A DNA stretch of 64,000 nucleotides from Endocalyx cinctus (lineage: Eukaryota > Ascomycota > Sordariomycetes > Amphisphaeriales > Apiosporaceae). The position numbers were made by a program, and so were the translations under genes. The stretch covers positions 1,452,441 through 1,516,440 of the forward strand of contig BCKC01000001.1 in NCBI GenBank assembly GCA_001600455.1. The letters run 5' to 3'. The notes beneath the pieces were generated by a model. The model was not told the DNA's origin. It made no database searches and saw only the letters and a list, made by a program, of their open reading frames with translations. Positions 10,394-22,900 of the stretch are shown in pieces. Numbering within the stretch: the first letter of the stretch is position 1; the number at the start of each line of letters is the position of its first letter.

Positions 10394-11833
10394 ATGCGGT
10401 GGCCTTCCACCATCGCCGCCCTGCTGGCGGCCCGCGACGTCGCGGCTCAGCAGATGCTGCGCTTCTCCTGCTCGCGTCTGACCATCGAGCGGCTAGACCC
10501 TCTCGTATCCCCCGGCATGCTCCAGTCGCCGCACACGCACCAAGTCGGCGGCGGGAACTCGTTCCGCGCGTCGATGATACCGGGCGAGTTCGATCCCGTG
10601 GAATCTTCCAGCTGTGGTATGTATTCTCAGACATCCCCCCCTCCTTTTTTTTTCCTTTCGTGCCGAAACATAAGCTAATATTGCCGGTGCTCAGTGAGTA
10701 ATAATACGAAAACCCCTTATTCCTGAAAAACGGCCGTCGAGTTTCACTTAGAGTGTTTTTCGGGAATCCTCCCCACCCCTTTTTACCCGCGCAGACGACT
10801 TTTGATCTCTAACGTAGAAAAATTACCCTTTTCTCCCCTTCCTCATCTCCAGACATCCTGCACCTTCTCCGAAGACTTCTCCAACTACTGGACCGCGAAC
10901 CTCTACTTCCGAGCCCGGAACGGGACCCTGAAGCGGGTCCCGCAGATGGCGAACATGGGGCTCAAATCGGACGGCGGCTTAACGGTGTACTACATACCGC
11001 CGTACGACGGGGTCTCCACCGTGACGGCCTTCAAGCCCGGTTTCCGCATGCTCGTCGGCGATCCTCTGCTCCGGTCCGCCGCCGGCCAGCAGCGCCAGCT
11101 GTGCCACCGCTGCTTCGGCACCCTCAGCCAGATCCCGTACGGCGGCGCCCCTTGCACCGGCGACGACACGGCCGCCCTCCCGGCCGGCTACTGCGACGGC
11201 GGGATCCGCACGACCATCACGTTCCCGACCTGCTGGGACGGCGTCAACGTCGACTCGCCCGATCATAAGTCCCACGTCGCTTACCCCGTCAACGGCACCT
11301 TCGAGTCCCTCGCGGCTTGCCCCGCTACCCACCCCGTCAAGCTGCCCCAGGTCATGTACGAGGTCATGTGGGACACGCGCGAGTTCAACAGCGAGGAGCT
11401 CTGGCCCGAAGACGGGTCGCAACCGTTCGTGTACTCTATGGGGGATGGGTAAGTCTCTTTTTTATTTTTATTTTTTTTTTCGCACCACTTCTTATACTCT
11501 TCTTGTGTTAGGAAGCGCTGTATCACTGACGAATCGACAAACTAGGTCCGGATACGGCCAGCATGGAGACTACCTATTCGGTTGGAAGGACGACGCACTT
11601 CAGCGCGCGCTCGACGCCAGATGCAGTAACGATCGATGCTCGGAGCTCAAGTCGCAGACCTCTGACGAAGCGATGAAGTGTACGATTCCGCAGACGGTAC
11701 CTGAGGATGTTGACGGATGTAAGTTCCGATCTGATACGGTCCGCCTACCTCTTAAAATTCAAATATGACTGATCTTTTCCTCCTTTCAGGGTTGACCGAA
11801 CTTCCCGGGGATTGGAATATCACCTACAGTTAG
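10394..11833 (+). CDS. Secreted DUF1996-domain protein (frame anomaly at intron 1)
   Basis: Exons: 10394-10616, about 10853-11448, 11546-11718 and 11790-11833. The protein of about 344 aa starts [19 protein letters not shown], a short signal-like N-terminus, and continues into the DUF1996 domain: [57 protein letters not shown] and the closing [13 protein letters not shown]1996 proteins are secreted fungal proteins of unknown biochemistry, sometimes joined to WSC domains; none is seen here. Oddity: with the best acceptor (CTCCAG, ending 10852, after a long pyrimidine tract), the exon sum is one base too long. One surplus G at 10616/10617 would explain it, because TGT followed by GTATGT restores the family sequence. 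The alternative acceptor at 10817 restores frame but adds about 12 residues of pyrimidine-tract translation and leaves the branch site almost on the acceptor. The gene is GC-rich relative to its surroundings. Confidence 0.8.
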
Positions 11834-12854
11834 TACCATATAGTATCTGCACACATAATATGTACGAAAATGAAGATGTCCTATGGTAGATCGATGTAGC
11901 AAAATAAGAGAATGGTTGAAAGGTTTCATGTACCTAACCGCCACGGGTTTCAAAAATGTGGGATCATCTTAAATTCCCATCTAAATATCATCACAAAATA
12001 GGTAAAGATTTGGGAGCTAGTCGACTTATGTGCACTCACATAGACAAGTATGGTAGATACAGGGGATTATAGTGGTGGGGGAGGAAGACATTTCTATCAT
12101 CATTTGTCACTTGGAGGTCACGAGCATGATCAGGAAGAGTAGGGAAGACAACTTTTATTTCAGGAAAGCAAACGCTTATCAAGTTTGTTTTGACTCGAAA
12201 GCTGTGCAGGGTACCTGGAGTAATAACTACATATGAAGACCGAAGACCACTTGATCTCGGTACATGTAGATAGTTGTAAACTTGTCGGAGGATCCAAAAC
12301 TGCTATTCAGCCACTTGGGAATAACAGCGTCCAACATCATTAGACTCTCATCGTTCTCATCAGGTTCAGTCATGACCGAGGACGTAGTCAATGTGTTGGG
12401 TGAGTGATACCCTCCACCAATTCCGTTATCTCGTATTCACGACGCTTAGAGGAGGGTTGGAGCTTTCAAGCTACCATTAACGACCCTCGGTATATCAAAT
12501 ATAATGCTTTGTCTGTCTCTAGACTGGTCATATCTTGCAGGACCGTAGTAGACCTGAAGTGACCATGATGTCTGACTAGACCAGAGTTCGACCACTTCTC
12601 TAATGGTCCCTTGTCAGCTCGGGTTGACACCATTCATTAGTTGGGCTGTGGGGGGAATATGGGTTTGGGGGGGGGTGTTGTGTAAAACTTGGGGGAGGGT
12701 ATGGTATCAGTGTTGTGACGTATTACAGGTAAACCTTGGAGGTTGGTGTGGATTCCTCGTAAATTCTGTCTCGGGCATTGAAGCGTCGGATCGATTTTTT
12801 TCGTTAGTTGTTGATCGAGCATGAGCGTCACTTCGTAAGATTTTTTTTCTTTTT
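11834..12854. other. Intergenic between convergent DUF1996 and importin alpha genes
   Basis: 3'-to-3' spacer of about 1 kb. A G-rich/T-rich stretch lies at 12640-12700 (runs of 9 G and similar) and a T-run at 12840-12856 abuts the importin stop codon. No gene seen. Confidence 0.45.
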
Positions 12855-14732
12855 TTACATGTCCATCGAGTCACCTCCGTTGGCGAAGTTGAAGCCGCCG
12901 CTCTGTTGCGCGCCGCTAGCTCCAAATCCGAACGTGCCGTTCTGAGTCGTTTGAGCAGCCATTCCCTCGTCGGCATTCTCATCTTCGTCGGAGAAGTACT
13001 TCTCGATGATGTTATACGACTTCATGTAGATCTCTTCATTGGCGTTGGTCTGGCAATCGTGAATCTTCTCCATGCCACCGCATTCCTCGATGAATAGGGC
13101 GTAGCGGTTAATCGAGTCAGAACCCTCACCAGCAGCTTGTTTGTCGAGATCTCCGACCTTCAAGATGTTCTCAAGACCATCCAGGGCGACTTGAATAATC
13201 TTGTTATCGGGGCAAGCAAGCAAGTCGCAGAGAGGCTTGATGCAGCCTTGGGCAACAAGGTACCGGATCTGTTCGGGCTTCTGCAGACCGCCGCTCGTGG
13301 CATTACTAATGGCCCAACAGGCCTCCTTGCGAGTCTTGAGATCGCCGTTAGATAGCAGATGGATCAAAGGCGGAATAATATTCGCGTCGATGACTGATTG
13401 GATTTGCTGCGAGTTGCCGGCGGTGATATTAGAGATAGTCCAGCAAGCCTCCTTACGAATTCCATCCTTATTTGAGTTCAAAAGAGCAAGCAAACAGGAT
13501 AAGGCGCCGCAGTTGATGATGACTTGAGTCTGAACATCATCGCCCGTGACAATATTGCCAACGGATCGAAGGGCGGGAGTCTGAACAGAGGTCGAAGCAT
13601 GCATAAGCAACTCAACGAGACGGCGAGGGATTCCGGCCTCGATGACAGCCTGAATTTTATCGTTTGATCCATCGGACAAGTAAGAGATAGCCCAGCATGC
13701 ATCGATTAGGACTTCGTCATCGAGAGAGTAAACAAGCTTGGCAAGAACAGGAAGAGCAGGCGCAATCTAAAGGCAAGGTAAGACGAAGTCAGTAAAGCGA
13801 TTAAATACAAGTTCATATCACTTGGGGTTCAACGTACGGTTGCCCAGTCTGGCTGGGGAGTCTTGCCTCGGCAGAAGTTGCTCAAGGTCCAGGTGGCATT
13901 TCGGAGCATGCTGAGTTTACGGCTATCGCCAAGGAGGGTCAACAGCGGCTTCAAAGCGCCGCAGCCCAGGACATAGTCACGGCAAGTGGGGCTATCACCG
14001 GCAATGTTACCTAAAGCCCAGACGGCTTGTTCTCGTACATCAGGCTCTGGGCTGGCGAGCAGTTCGACAAAGATAGGCACGGCGCCGGCCTCGATGACGA
14101 CTTGGGTCTGAGTAGCGCTTCCGGAGGCGATGTTGGTGAGAGCCCAGGCAGCCTCAAACTGAACCAGAGTATGGGGAGACCGGAGGAATTCAACGAATCG
14201 CGATACAACGCCAGTCTTGATGACCTCTTCAATAGGAGGGTTTCGTTCCTTAGATAATAGCTTTCTGAATTTTGTGGTAGCTTGGATCTGGAGGTCGATC
14301 TGATCGGAAAAGACGCCTTGGACCATCTGAGGGAGATCCTCGTTCAACTGAATGATTTAAGAGAGGAGAGTTAGCGATAGCAAAAAGAATGATAGATAAC
14401 ATCATTATAATAAACAGTATACTTAATAGGAGAAAATACTAGTCAGGGGTTATAGGAAGGTAAATAGGGAAGAAAAGAAGAAAAGAAAAATAACATACCT
14501 GACTCTCGGTAGGAGCAGTATCATCGTCGCTATCAGGAGCAGCACCTAGAGAAGCACCAGGTCGAGAATCACCAGTACCGATACCACGTCTCTTGGCTAG
14601 GTTTTCTTCACGTTTCGCACGACGAATCTCAACCTGTGCCTCCTCACGACGACGTCGCAACTCATCAGGCTTGAACTGTTGCTTCGCCTTGAATTGAGTA
14701 CGACGATGCTCAGGAATATATCTGTCGGACAT
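12855..14732 (-). CDS. SRP1: Importin subunit alpha (karyopherin alpha)
   Basis: Three exons: 14499-14732, 13838-14347 and 12855-13766, closing to 551 aa, the usual family length. The protein is the adaptor that binds nuclear localisation signals and hands cargo to importin beta. Seen in order: an N-terminal importin-beta-binding domain rich in Arg/Lys ([20 protein letters not shown], then [14 protein letters not shown], residues about 10-52); an acidic linker ([11 protein letters not shown]); about ten armadillo repeats with the recurrent [36 protein letters not shown] and WTISNITAG signatures, whose Trp and Asn residues line the NLS groove; and a C-terminal acidic segment, then a Gly/Gln-rich tail ending SMDM. 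Donors are GTATGT and GTACGT. It is divergent from pot1 across 2.1 kb. Very confident family call; the yeast symbol is by orthology. Confidence 0.96.
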
Positions 14733-15030
14733 GATAGCGGTTGAGACGTTGAATGTAGATATTTCCGAAAAATATAAAAAAGAAGAAAAGAAAAAGAAAA
14801 AAAAAATCAACTTGATGTCTTGATTATTATTCTTTTCTATTTGAATGAGAGGAAGGAAAATAAGGGAGGGTAAGGGTGTCGATGAGCGGGGTGTTTTTTT
14901 TGTTTTGATGGGCCCAGATCAAGTCTAGTAAGGAAAAAAAAAAGTAAAATAATAATCAGTAAGTGGAAGTTTTTTTTTTTTTGTTTTGGTACTGTACGTA
15001 AGGAAGCTAGGAAGGTTGAATAGTGGATGA

Positions 15031-15077
15031 ATGGGTAAGGAATAGGTAAGGAATAGGTAAGGAATGGGTAAGGGTAG
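15031..15077. repeat. 11-bp minisatellite (GGAATAGGTAA-type units)
   Basis: About four tandem units of GGAATAGGTAA with small variants (GGAATGGGTAA), about 300 bp upstream of the importin alpha start. Confidence 0.6.
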
Positions 15078-16422
15078 GTTAAGGAAATTCAAAAATAAAT
15101 ACTGTATGTACTGTACTCTAATGTACCTTTTTTTTTTAACAGATTAGATTAGGTATTTATGTATTTGTGGATATCGTGAACTTAGTTAAGAGAGCAACGG
15201 ATCGAAATGCTGGAAATTAACAAATGTAATAATTGGTTAAGTTAGGTAAATAATGTATTTATGTAAAAGGGTGAGAAGTTGAAAAGTGTAAAGGGCAAAG
15301 TAAAAATCGAAAAGAGTATTATTATACCTATTTTCTCATTTCTCACCAGGTATAGTACAATACAGTACAGTACAGTACAATAGAGAGTAAAAAGAGTAGA
15401 AGGTTTAATTCATTTATTTGTTTAGAAGGAAAAAGGGTTTGTTACAATGTCAGTATCACATCACTTCTGTCTTTACGCATACTTGTAGTAAGTTTGGTGG
15501 TGGGGTTTTAGAGTGACGAGGGAAAGAGAAAAGAGCAGAAAATTATGATGATCATTTGCATATGTGCTCCGTACCTACGTATAGGTATATATGGAGGAGA
15601 TACCTACGTAAGGTAAGTACCTATGTACTCTAGGTAGGTACTATAAAATACAGTACTCTGTACACGTATATAATAAGATAAAGTACCTACATAAAAGTAA
15701 CTACCAATAAATATCTGATCGGGTTCTGTTGCTTCTGGAAACAGCAGAAGAATTCTATAAGATTTTAATTTTTTTCAATTGACAAACCTGGAAGCGGATC
15801 CAATTAGTGCATCTTATTTTACCCCCCCTTATTAAATCCCCCTAATACATACCTTAGGTACGGAGTAGTGTCCACTACTTTGTACTTGAGCAAACGAATG
15901 TTGTTGGATAATGGGTACTGTGCACAATATCTTACATGCCTATAAATTGGAATGATAGGTACAATGAAAAAGCCGAGACATACATGTGACAATCGTCATC
16001 CCACCATTTACTTGATACGTAGGTATCTATTACGCCTAGGTAATCTTCATTAAATATATTTATCTCATAAGTAATTATACTTTCAAGAATAGTTACAATA
16101 AAAGGAATCGAAATATACCATGGCCGTATGATAAATACATCAGTTACTACCTAGCAGTCCTACCTACATAGGTACATACCTACCTGAGCCTTGAGGTCTG
16201 TTGCCTGTGTAGTTACGTATGATAGAGGGGTGTTATAGTGGATATGATTTACCCCACTACTAATCTAAGTTACACTATTCCACTATCGGTTAAGCATTAA
16301 AAAAGGACGCCTAACCTAAAAATTCTTAGTATGTAAACGGTAATCGATTATTCAATATCAAACGAATCTTTCATTATACGATTAATTATATTAATTATAC
16401 GTATATGTATTATGTGTACCTC

Positions 16423-16473
16423 TTAACGCGTTAATGTTCATGTTACGATGGATCTATCAGTTATGCTACGCGT
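16423..16473. promoter_or_regulatory. Two MCB-like ACGCGT sites upstream of pot1
   Basis: The sequence TTAACGCGTTAA (16423-16434) is a perfect 12-bp palindrome around ACGCGT. A second ACGCGT lies at 16468-16473, 42 bp on. ACGCGT is the core site of the yeast MBF (Mbp1-Swi6) G1/S factor. That it acts on pot1, 320-370 bp downstream, is inference. Confidence 0.35.
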
Positions 16474-16796
16474 CTTAACCTTGATCCTCGATATCGTATC
16501 TCTTATATGTACAGAATGCCTACCCGGGCCTTATCCTCTACCTAGCTACCTAAGCTACTAGGTACTCTCGGTCTTCAGATACTCGAATAAACAGTGAATT
16601 GGTTTTGACCTGAACCTTTCGGAATTGTTATCATAAATAAACCATCAATTTTACCACCACTTTTTTTTTTGTGCAGATGGTGGATGGATATATTGACCTA
16701 GCTATTTACCACAAATGATTCCTACTCAGTAGACCATCTAGAGCCTTTCCTTCTCTGTATCATAGCATCAAATCCAGATTATGGTTTCATTTTGAA

Positions 16797-19088
16797 ATGG
16801 AAATGGAGCTTCCATCTAACTTCTGCTCCATCAAGAGCCTTCTTAATGCTGATGTTCCACTTAATCGCCTGGTTAATGTTATTGGAGTATTGAAAGATTT
16901 CCAAGCACCAATCCAAACACGAAAAGCTGGTAAGTCAACCTCTCGATCGATCATATTGGCGGCAAAATATTTATATAGATTTACCAATTCTAACATGCTC
17001 AATTTCATCAGATTGGAAGTCAGCTATGATCCTCTTTGATAAATCCACAGAGGAAGATGGGTTGGAAATTAGCCTTAACATATTTCGCCCGCAACAAGAG
17101 ATGCCTCAGCCTGGTGCCGGTGATGTGATTTTATTACATAGCGTAAAGGTACAACAATATACCGAGAAAATCTCTCTCCTTACCAACAAGGCTACCTCCA
17201 TTTCCGTATACTCCGCCACCAAAATTCCCAACCCACCCAAATCGGCCAAGGTAGCGCTCCGTCTCCCGACAGGACCACAGGATCGAACCCCTGGAGAGAA
17301 AGAAAGCACATACGTCTCTTGGTTATATCATTCAATAGACAAGGCGAACATCCCCAGTGCCGACATTTTTCACTCCCAGGTACAGATATCGCGGAACGTC
17401 AGAAACAAATATTCCCAACTTGACCATGTTGAGGATGGGAATTTCTACGATATAGTGGTAAATGTCGTCAAGGAACCCTACCGCGATGCTGATAGAGCAA
17501 CTCTGTGGGTCTCAGATTACACAAAAAACACCAAGTTTTATAATTTTGAATTTGTTAACCCATCCCAAACCCAAGGACGTGACGGGGATCAGTATGGATA
17601 TATCAAAATAACAAATCAAAATTCGAAAGACTGGCGAGGCCCGTATGGCCAGCTTTCAATGCAAATTACATGCTTTGAGCCACACGCAGGCTTTATCCTA
17701 AAAAACGTCAGAGCTGGGAATTGGGTTCGACTGCGCAATCTACATGTCAAGTTTGGCCGGAATGGTACAAATCTGGAAGGTTTCCTACGTGAAGATCGTG
17801 GCTTTGGTAGAGAACAAGTTCAGGTTGACATTTATGACACGCGCGATCCAGAACTCGACGAGAATGTAAAAAATGCTCTCACGCGGAAATTCAAATACGA
17901 GAAAGAAAAGAAGAAACAGCTGAAGAGCTTGGCCGCCCAAAACGCTAACGCCGAGGGAGACGGGCGTCAAAACGGAGGAAAACGCAAGCTGAATTCAAAA
18001 GAAAAGCGTGCGATGAAACGCGCAGCTACGGAAGCAAAAGTAGAGGAGCAGGACAAGAGAGCTGCGGAGAAAATAGGCCTCAACGAGGCCATCAAATGCG
18101 AAAGCGTGAACCAGCCGATCTCGGCCGTATCGTCTATTACTAAACCCATCGAATGGACGACGACGGTGGACGGCCAAAAGGCCACCGTGACCCTACCGTT
18201 CGCGTGCGCGAAGTATCGGGCAAACGTGCGAGTCGTCGACTTCCGTCCCCGTAAGCTCGAGAATTTCGCCACCTGGCGTGCTACCACCGAGTACGACGGC
18301 ATCTCCAACTTAAGCATCGATGATTCCGATTCCGACTCCGACCTCGACTCCGACTCCGATAACGACAACGACAGAAATATGATGGAGCAGTTCGCGGGAC
18401 AAAAGGTTTGGGAATGGAAATTCGCGCTGCTGCTCGAGGAGGCGCACGACACGGCTAAAGGCGAGCAGCCCTCGCGAATATGGGCTTTGGTTGATAACGG
18501 CGAGGCTCAGCTATTAACTAACATGGATGCTGGCGAGTAAGTTTTTTTTTTTTTTTTTTTCGTCAACCCCCTCCTCTCCTCCCCGTCTTCCCAAATGGTA
18601 TTCTCTTAGCAGATACCAAATCTCAAACATTCAGATTTACACACCCGCGATACCACGCTAACAAATGCCCCTTCTTCAGTCTACGCGACGACAAAGCAAA
18701 GCTCGAAGATCTCCGCGAGAAACTTTTCCAATTATGGGGAAACCTGGAGGAGCAAAAATCTCTCGAGCAAAATCGATATCAAGCCAACCGCAAGCGCCTA
18801 GCCGAGCGGCTACCGCCTCCGGACAGTCCGCCGCGGTCTACCGTCGACGAATCACAGCCGCAACAATCATCACAACAACAACAGGAAAAAGAAGCGACCA
18901 TCGGCGAAAACGGAACCCAATCCGCCGCCGCCGCCGCCGGCCTGACTATCTCCAACAAACCCTTCACGTGCTGCATCCGCCAATACGGCGTCCGCGTGCG
19001 CGAATCGGATCCCGACCGCGCAAATGCCGGCGAGGGTAAGCGCTGGGAAAGGATATTCGCGCTCTTTGGTACGAGGATTACTAGCTGA
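16797..19088 (+). CDS. pot1: Protection of telomeres protein Pot1
   Basis: Three exons: 16797-16929, 17012-18536 and 18635-19088; 2112 nt closing to 703 aa. Pot1 binds the single-stranded G-rich telomeric overhang through OB folds and blocks end processing. Seen: an N-terminal telomere OB domain (about residues 8-150, with CSIKSLLNADVPL, NVIGVLKDFQAP and DWKSAMILFD), a second OB region (about 170-330, with ILKNVRAGNWVRLRNLHVKF), a basic Lys/Arg-rich linker (about 340-400), a third conserved block, and an Asp/Ser tract at about 481-498. The last exon is recognisable as the Pot1 C-terminus (PFTCCIRQYGVRVRES, then GKRWERIFALFGTRI). The second intron contains a T-run of about 20. The 3' half is clearly more GC-rich than the 5' half. 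Possible G1/S control sites lie upstream. Confidence 0.9.
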
Positions 19089-19997
19089 TTATAGAGGAAG
19101 GAAGGAATGGAGAATTCGTTCTGCCTTATTCGGATCTACTTGTTTTCTTGCTACCTGGTAAAAACCTACCAATTGTTACGATTACAGTTGCGATTATAGC
19201 TACTCTATGCCGTGAGTCGCGACCATGGGATGGGTAATTTCAAGAATAACCAACGAAGCTGTCAAAATAATCAAATCAAAAATTTAATCACTTGTTAAGC
19301 TTCTTAAAATATCAGATTAATAAGACAACTACCAACTCCATATTCAGGAACTTCGTGGGTCAAAGTGTATTGTGTATATTATCGGTTTTCTTGGTAATCA
19401 ATACCGGGTTTTTGATACAAGAGATCTCTAGAATCAACTCAACACTCAAGTGCGTCTTAAACCTAACCAACAATTTGAAATTCCCTTAAGAATACCACGG
19501 ATCAAGTCTCGTCTATGTAAATACCATACTAGAGAGGTGTTCCCTCCTAGCTTAAAGAAAAGAAAACGAATATCACGCATACGCCATTAACCCATCTATT
19601 TCGAGTCAACCCATTCCCCCCCAAAAAAGGAGTTGGGCGAAATCATGAACGTAAGAACTTTTACTAACGACACAGAAGGGGGAGGAAAAATAAATTTCTG
19701 TTTTCTTAGGACATGTATTAGAAGGAATCTTAATATCTCTCTTTCTCCATCGGAACCCCCTTTTGTTCACCTTCCAGTAATTCCATTTCGTTCACAATTT
19801 CGTTTGTCGCATCGCGGTACGATAGGACAGGCAGATGTGAAATCAAATAATAGAAAAAAAAAAAAAAGACCCTCGCCTCATAAGAAATGGAAAAATTCAC
19901 GTAGCAACGAATAATCTTGAGCGCCCAATCTCTCAGCTCCTCTCCGGATAACAATACAAGACAAAATAAAGAAAAAGCTCCCAGAGAACTCCTCGTA
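19089..19997. other. Intergenic between convergent pot1 and cohesin subunit genes
   Basis: About 900 bp that should hold both 3' UTRs. It is AT-rich with an A-run near 19855-19867. No gene, RNA or mobile element is recognised. Confidence 0.45.
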
Positions 19998-22900
19998 CTA
20001 ATCACCGAGCACGTCATCATCTTCCTCCTCGGCAGCTGGAGCAGCGGCGGCCTGCTCCTCTTCGTCCTCGTCCTCGTCGATGGGATCTTCGAGAAGCTCC
20101 CGACGTCTGAGATCCTCGACGGTACCTTCCTCGGGCTCGACGTCGTCGAAGGGGTTATCGGAGTCGTCGTCATCCTCAATGACGAGCTCGGCGCTCAGCG
20201 GGGCCGGTTTCTTTCCCGCGGGTGCGTCCTTGTTACCGCCGGTCTTGCCGCCCTTGCCGGCCAGCTTGCCGTTCTTCTTGCCGCTGCGGAGCTCGCGCAG
20301 GTGGTCCTCGTCGAGGTAAGCCACGACGTCCTTGTAGTTGTTCCCGAGCTTCGTCTTGTTGCGGTTGAGGCGCTTGCGCAGCTTTCCGGCCTCGGGTCCG
20401 GCGTGGTCGATCACCTTGGCCAGGATGGCGAGGACGAGCTTGCCGGTGAGTTCGCACAGGATCTTCTCCGCCTTGAGCTCGGCCGCGAAGCGCTCCTGCT
20501 CCGTGAGCTCCTCGTCTTCGTCGTCCTCGGGCGGTGCTTCGTCGTCGATCGGGTCCTCGTCGTCCGTGGGATCGTTCAGCGTCTTGTTGCTCCTCTTCGC
20601 GTAAGCGCGTTCTGCCGCGTCGAAGATCGGTATAAACTCCGCCGTAATCAATGCCGAAGGCATCTCCTCGAGAAGCGGGCGCAACTTCCCGTACTTTGCC
20701 GCCTGAGGGCCGTCGACCGCTGCTCTTAGGAAAACGAACAATGCACATATGTCGCAAGCACATCCGACGGCCCAAAGTCGAAGATCATCATTAAATCCAC
20801 GTGATGAAAATGTAAGGATTAGGTTTTTAACGAGATCTCTGCGCAGTACGATGAATTTGTCCAAGTCGCTATTAGGTATCTCTTCATCTTGTTCGATAGC
20901 GTTGCGCAATCTTCGAACTTTCCACATAAAGTAAAATTGACAGCACTTGATCGCGGAAGCAACAATTTCATCTTCAGGGTCGTCTAGATCCTCATCTGAT
21001 TCGACCAGGCGACCGCGATGCACAATCTCTGTAAGAAGCCTGATTGCCGGCTGATCTGAGTCGATGGATGATCCAGGGGCCTCTAGGACATCGACACAAT
21101 CGGCAATACTAGCAAGCTTGCTCACCTTCATAAGAGTGTGAGAAAGCTCGGTAAGAGCGGAGCGGTCTAGGTTACCTCGCATCGCCAATTCGCAGATCTT
21201 GTCAATATTTCGTAGGGAATTTATCGAGTTGTCCCATAATGTAGCTAATTTGTTATCGGTCGACTCTTCCAATTCTTCATATTGTCTGGCGTGAATGAAT
21301 GCCGCTGTTGCTTCGTTCAGGAGGCTTTGATCAACATGCCTCGAAAACTGAGTGGTAATCTCGGAAAGGAGTTTTTCATATGTCGATGAGCTCTGGCGCA
21401 GCTGCTGAAATACGTCCAAGTCAAGGAAATGCTCCAGACGAAGTACAGTAGCAGCCATAGTAGGGTCCGCACCATACTTGTTTAATAGTTTGGGAATAAT
21501 ACTGGCCAATTGCACCCCGGCATCCTCTTGAGAGTCGAGCTCAAGCCTACCCAATCTTCTCCTGCCCTTGTCGTGCTCAGCAGAAGGAGAGAGACTTTCT
21601 TTTACTGCAGTCGCAAGAACGTCAAGTAAGATGGCTTCCTCCCGAGCGTCGGGCGCAACAATCTTTTTAGTAGCGGCCTCTATGGTGTTCGATTTCGATG
21701 ATCTTGATCTAGAACTAGTAGTATGGTCGAACAAGAGGTATCCGGCAAGAACCCGCCAATTGTTTATCTCGGGCATTTTCTCGTAAAGCACTTGTGCTGC
21801 CAAGGCAATCCGAGATTCGGGTACACTAGCGTTGGCGACGTCAGCGGCCACATCTAACCCGTGTCTAATATCATCTTGTTCGTCTTCGAGTTGGGAATCG
21901 TAGACCGCGAGGTTTTCGGCCAGCGCTTTGATGTTGATCCAGCTAGGTCGAAGCGAATCATAATCGTCTTCATCCTTGTCGCCAAAAACCTCTTCCAGCG
22001 CATCATTGCCTCCGACTTCATCAACTTTATTGTCGATGACCTCTTGCACCAACTCGGAGAAAAATCCCACTACAGCTTTGCGTACTCTTATCTCGGAGTC
22101 GAAAAGGAGTTTACTAACGGCATCTACCTCTTCAGGCTCTAACATACCGGAAGCCCGTAGAATGTCGACGACAGCGATGGCTGCAACACGCACAGAAATC
22201 TCAGAATCTCGTGTTGCCATTTCCACCAGCCGAGGGCGGAATCTGTCGATGAAATGTGCCAGCTTTTCAGCATCCCGTTTGAGTACTCTTGCCAATTGCT
22301 TGAGGACCTCTTGACGTGTGGCAACATTGACATCGGAAAGCAACCATCCCAGGTAACGCAAGTATTCTGGCGACATATACACGGTTGGTAGTGTACAGAC
22401 CCAGGTACCGAGGGCTTCGATACACTCAGCACGTATCTTCGGATCAATATCTCGATATCGGTGAACGAAGACCACGTCGAATAAATCTTTAACCTTCGAA
22501 TCAACGAACTCTCGATTCTGGTTTGCTGTAGCAAGCGCTTTCTTCGTATTTTCAACGAGGTTCTTATTCTTGCCTCGGCGGTTTGACTCGGCTTGTATGG
22601 ATTGATTTAGTTTTGTGATCCTCTCGTCTAATTGCTTCGTCACGTCTATTAATGCCGTAAGCATTGCGAGACCAACCGTAGTCGCGGTGTGCCTGAAAGG
22701 TCGCAAAGCCGAAGAAGACATAATACCAACCCAACGTTGGATGTTATCTAGCAATTCTTCATCTCTGTACAATACGTCCGTTTGGTGCAGGACGCTCAAC
22801 AAAGAATGGAAAAATCCAATAAGCAGCTCCCGGAAATTCTTACTGCTCTTTGCTCTCGAGATGAGGGGGTATTCCGAAATACTCGTCTGGAAACAGATGT

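Larger units (their letters stand above)
14733..16796. promoter_or_regulatory. 2-kb divergent intergenic region between importin alpha and pot1
   Basis: AT-rich, with several poly-A/T tracts near 14780-15000. It also holds an 11-bp minisatellite (15031-15077), a CAGTA run near 15360, clusters of TAGGTACCTA-type palindromes (15570-15650, 16020-16045, 16150-16200, 16535-16570) and two ACGCGT sites (16426-16431, 16468-16473) nearer pot1. No gene is supported. Confidence 0.45.

Noticed and set aside
19917..20729. 270-codon open frame on the + strand
   Set aside because: Antisense of the GC-rich 3' part of the cohesin subunit gene; Leu/Val-rich shadow with no family likeness.
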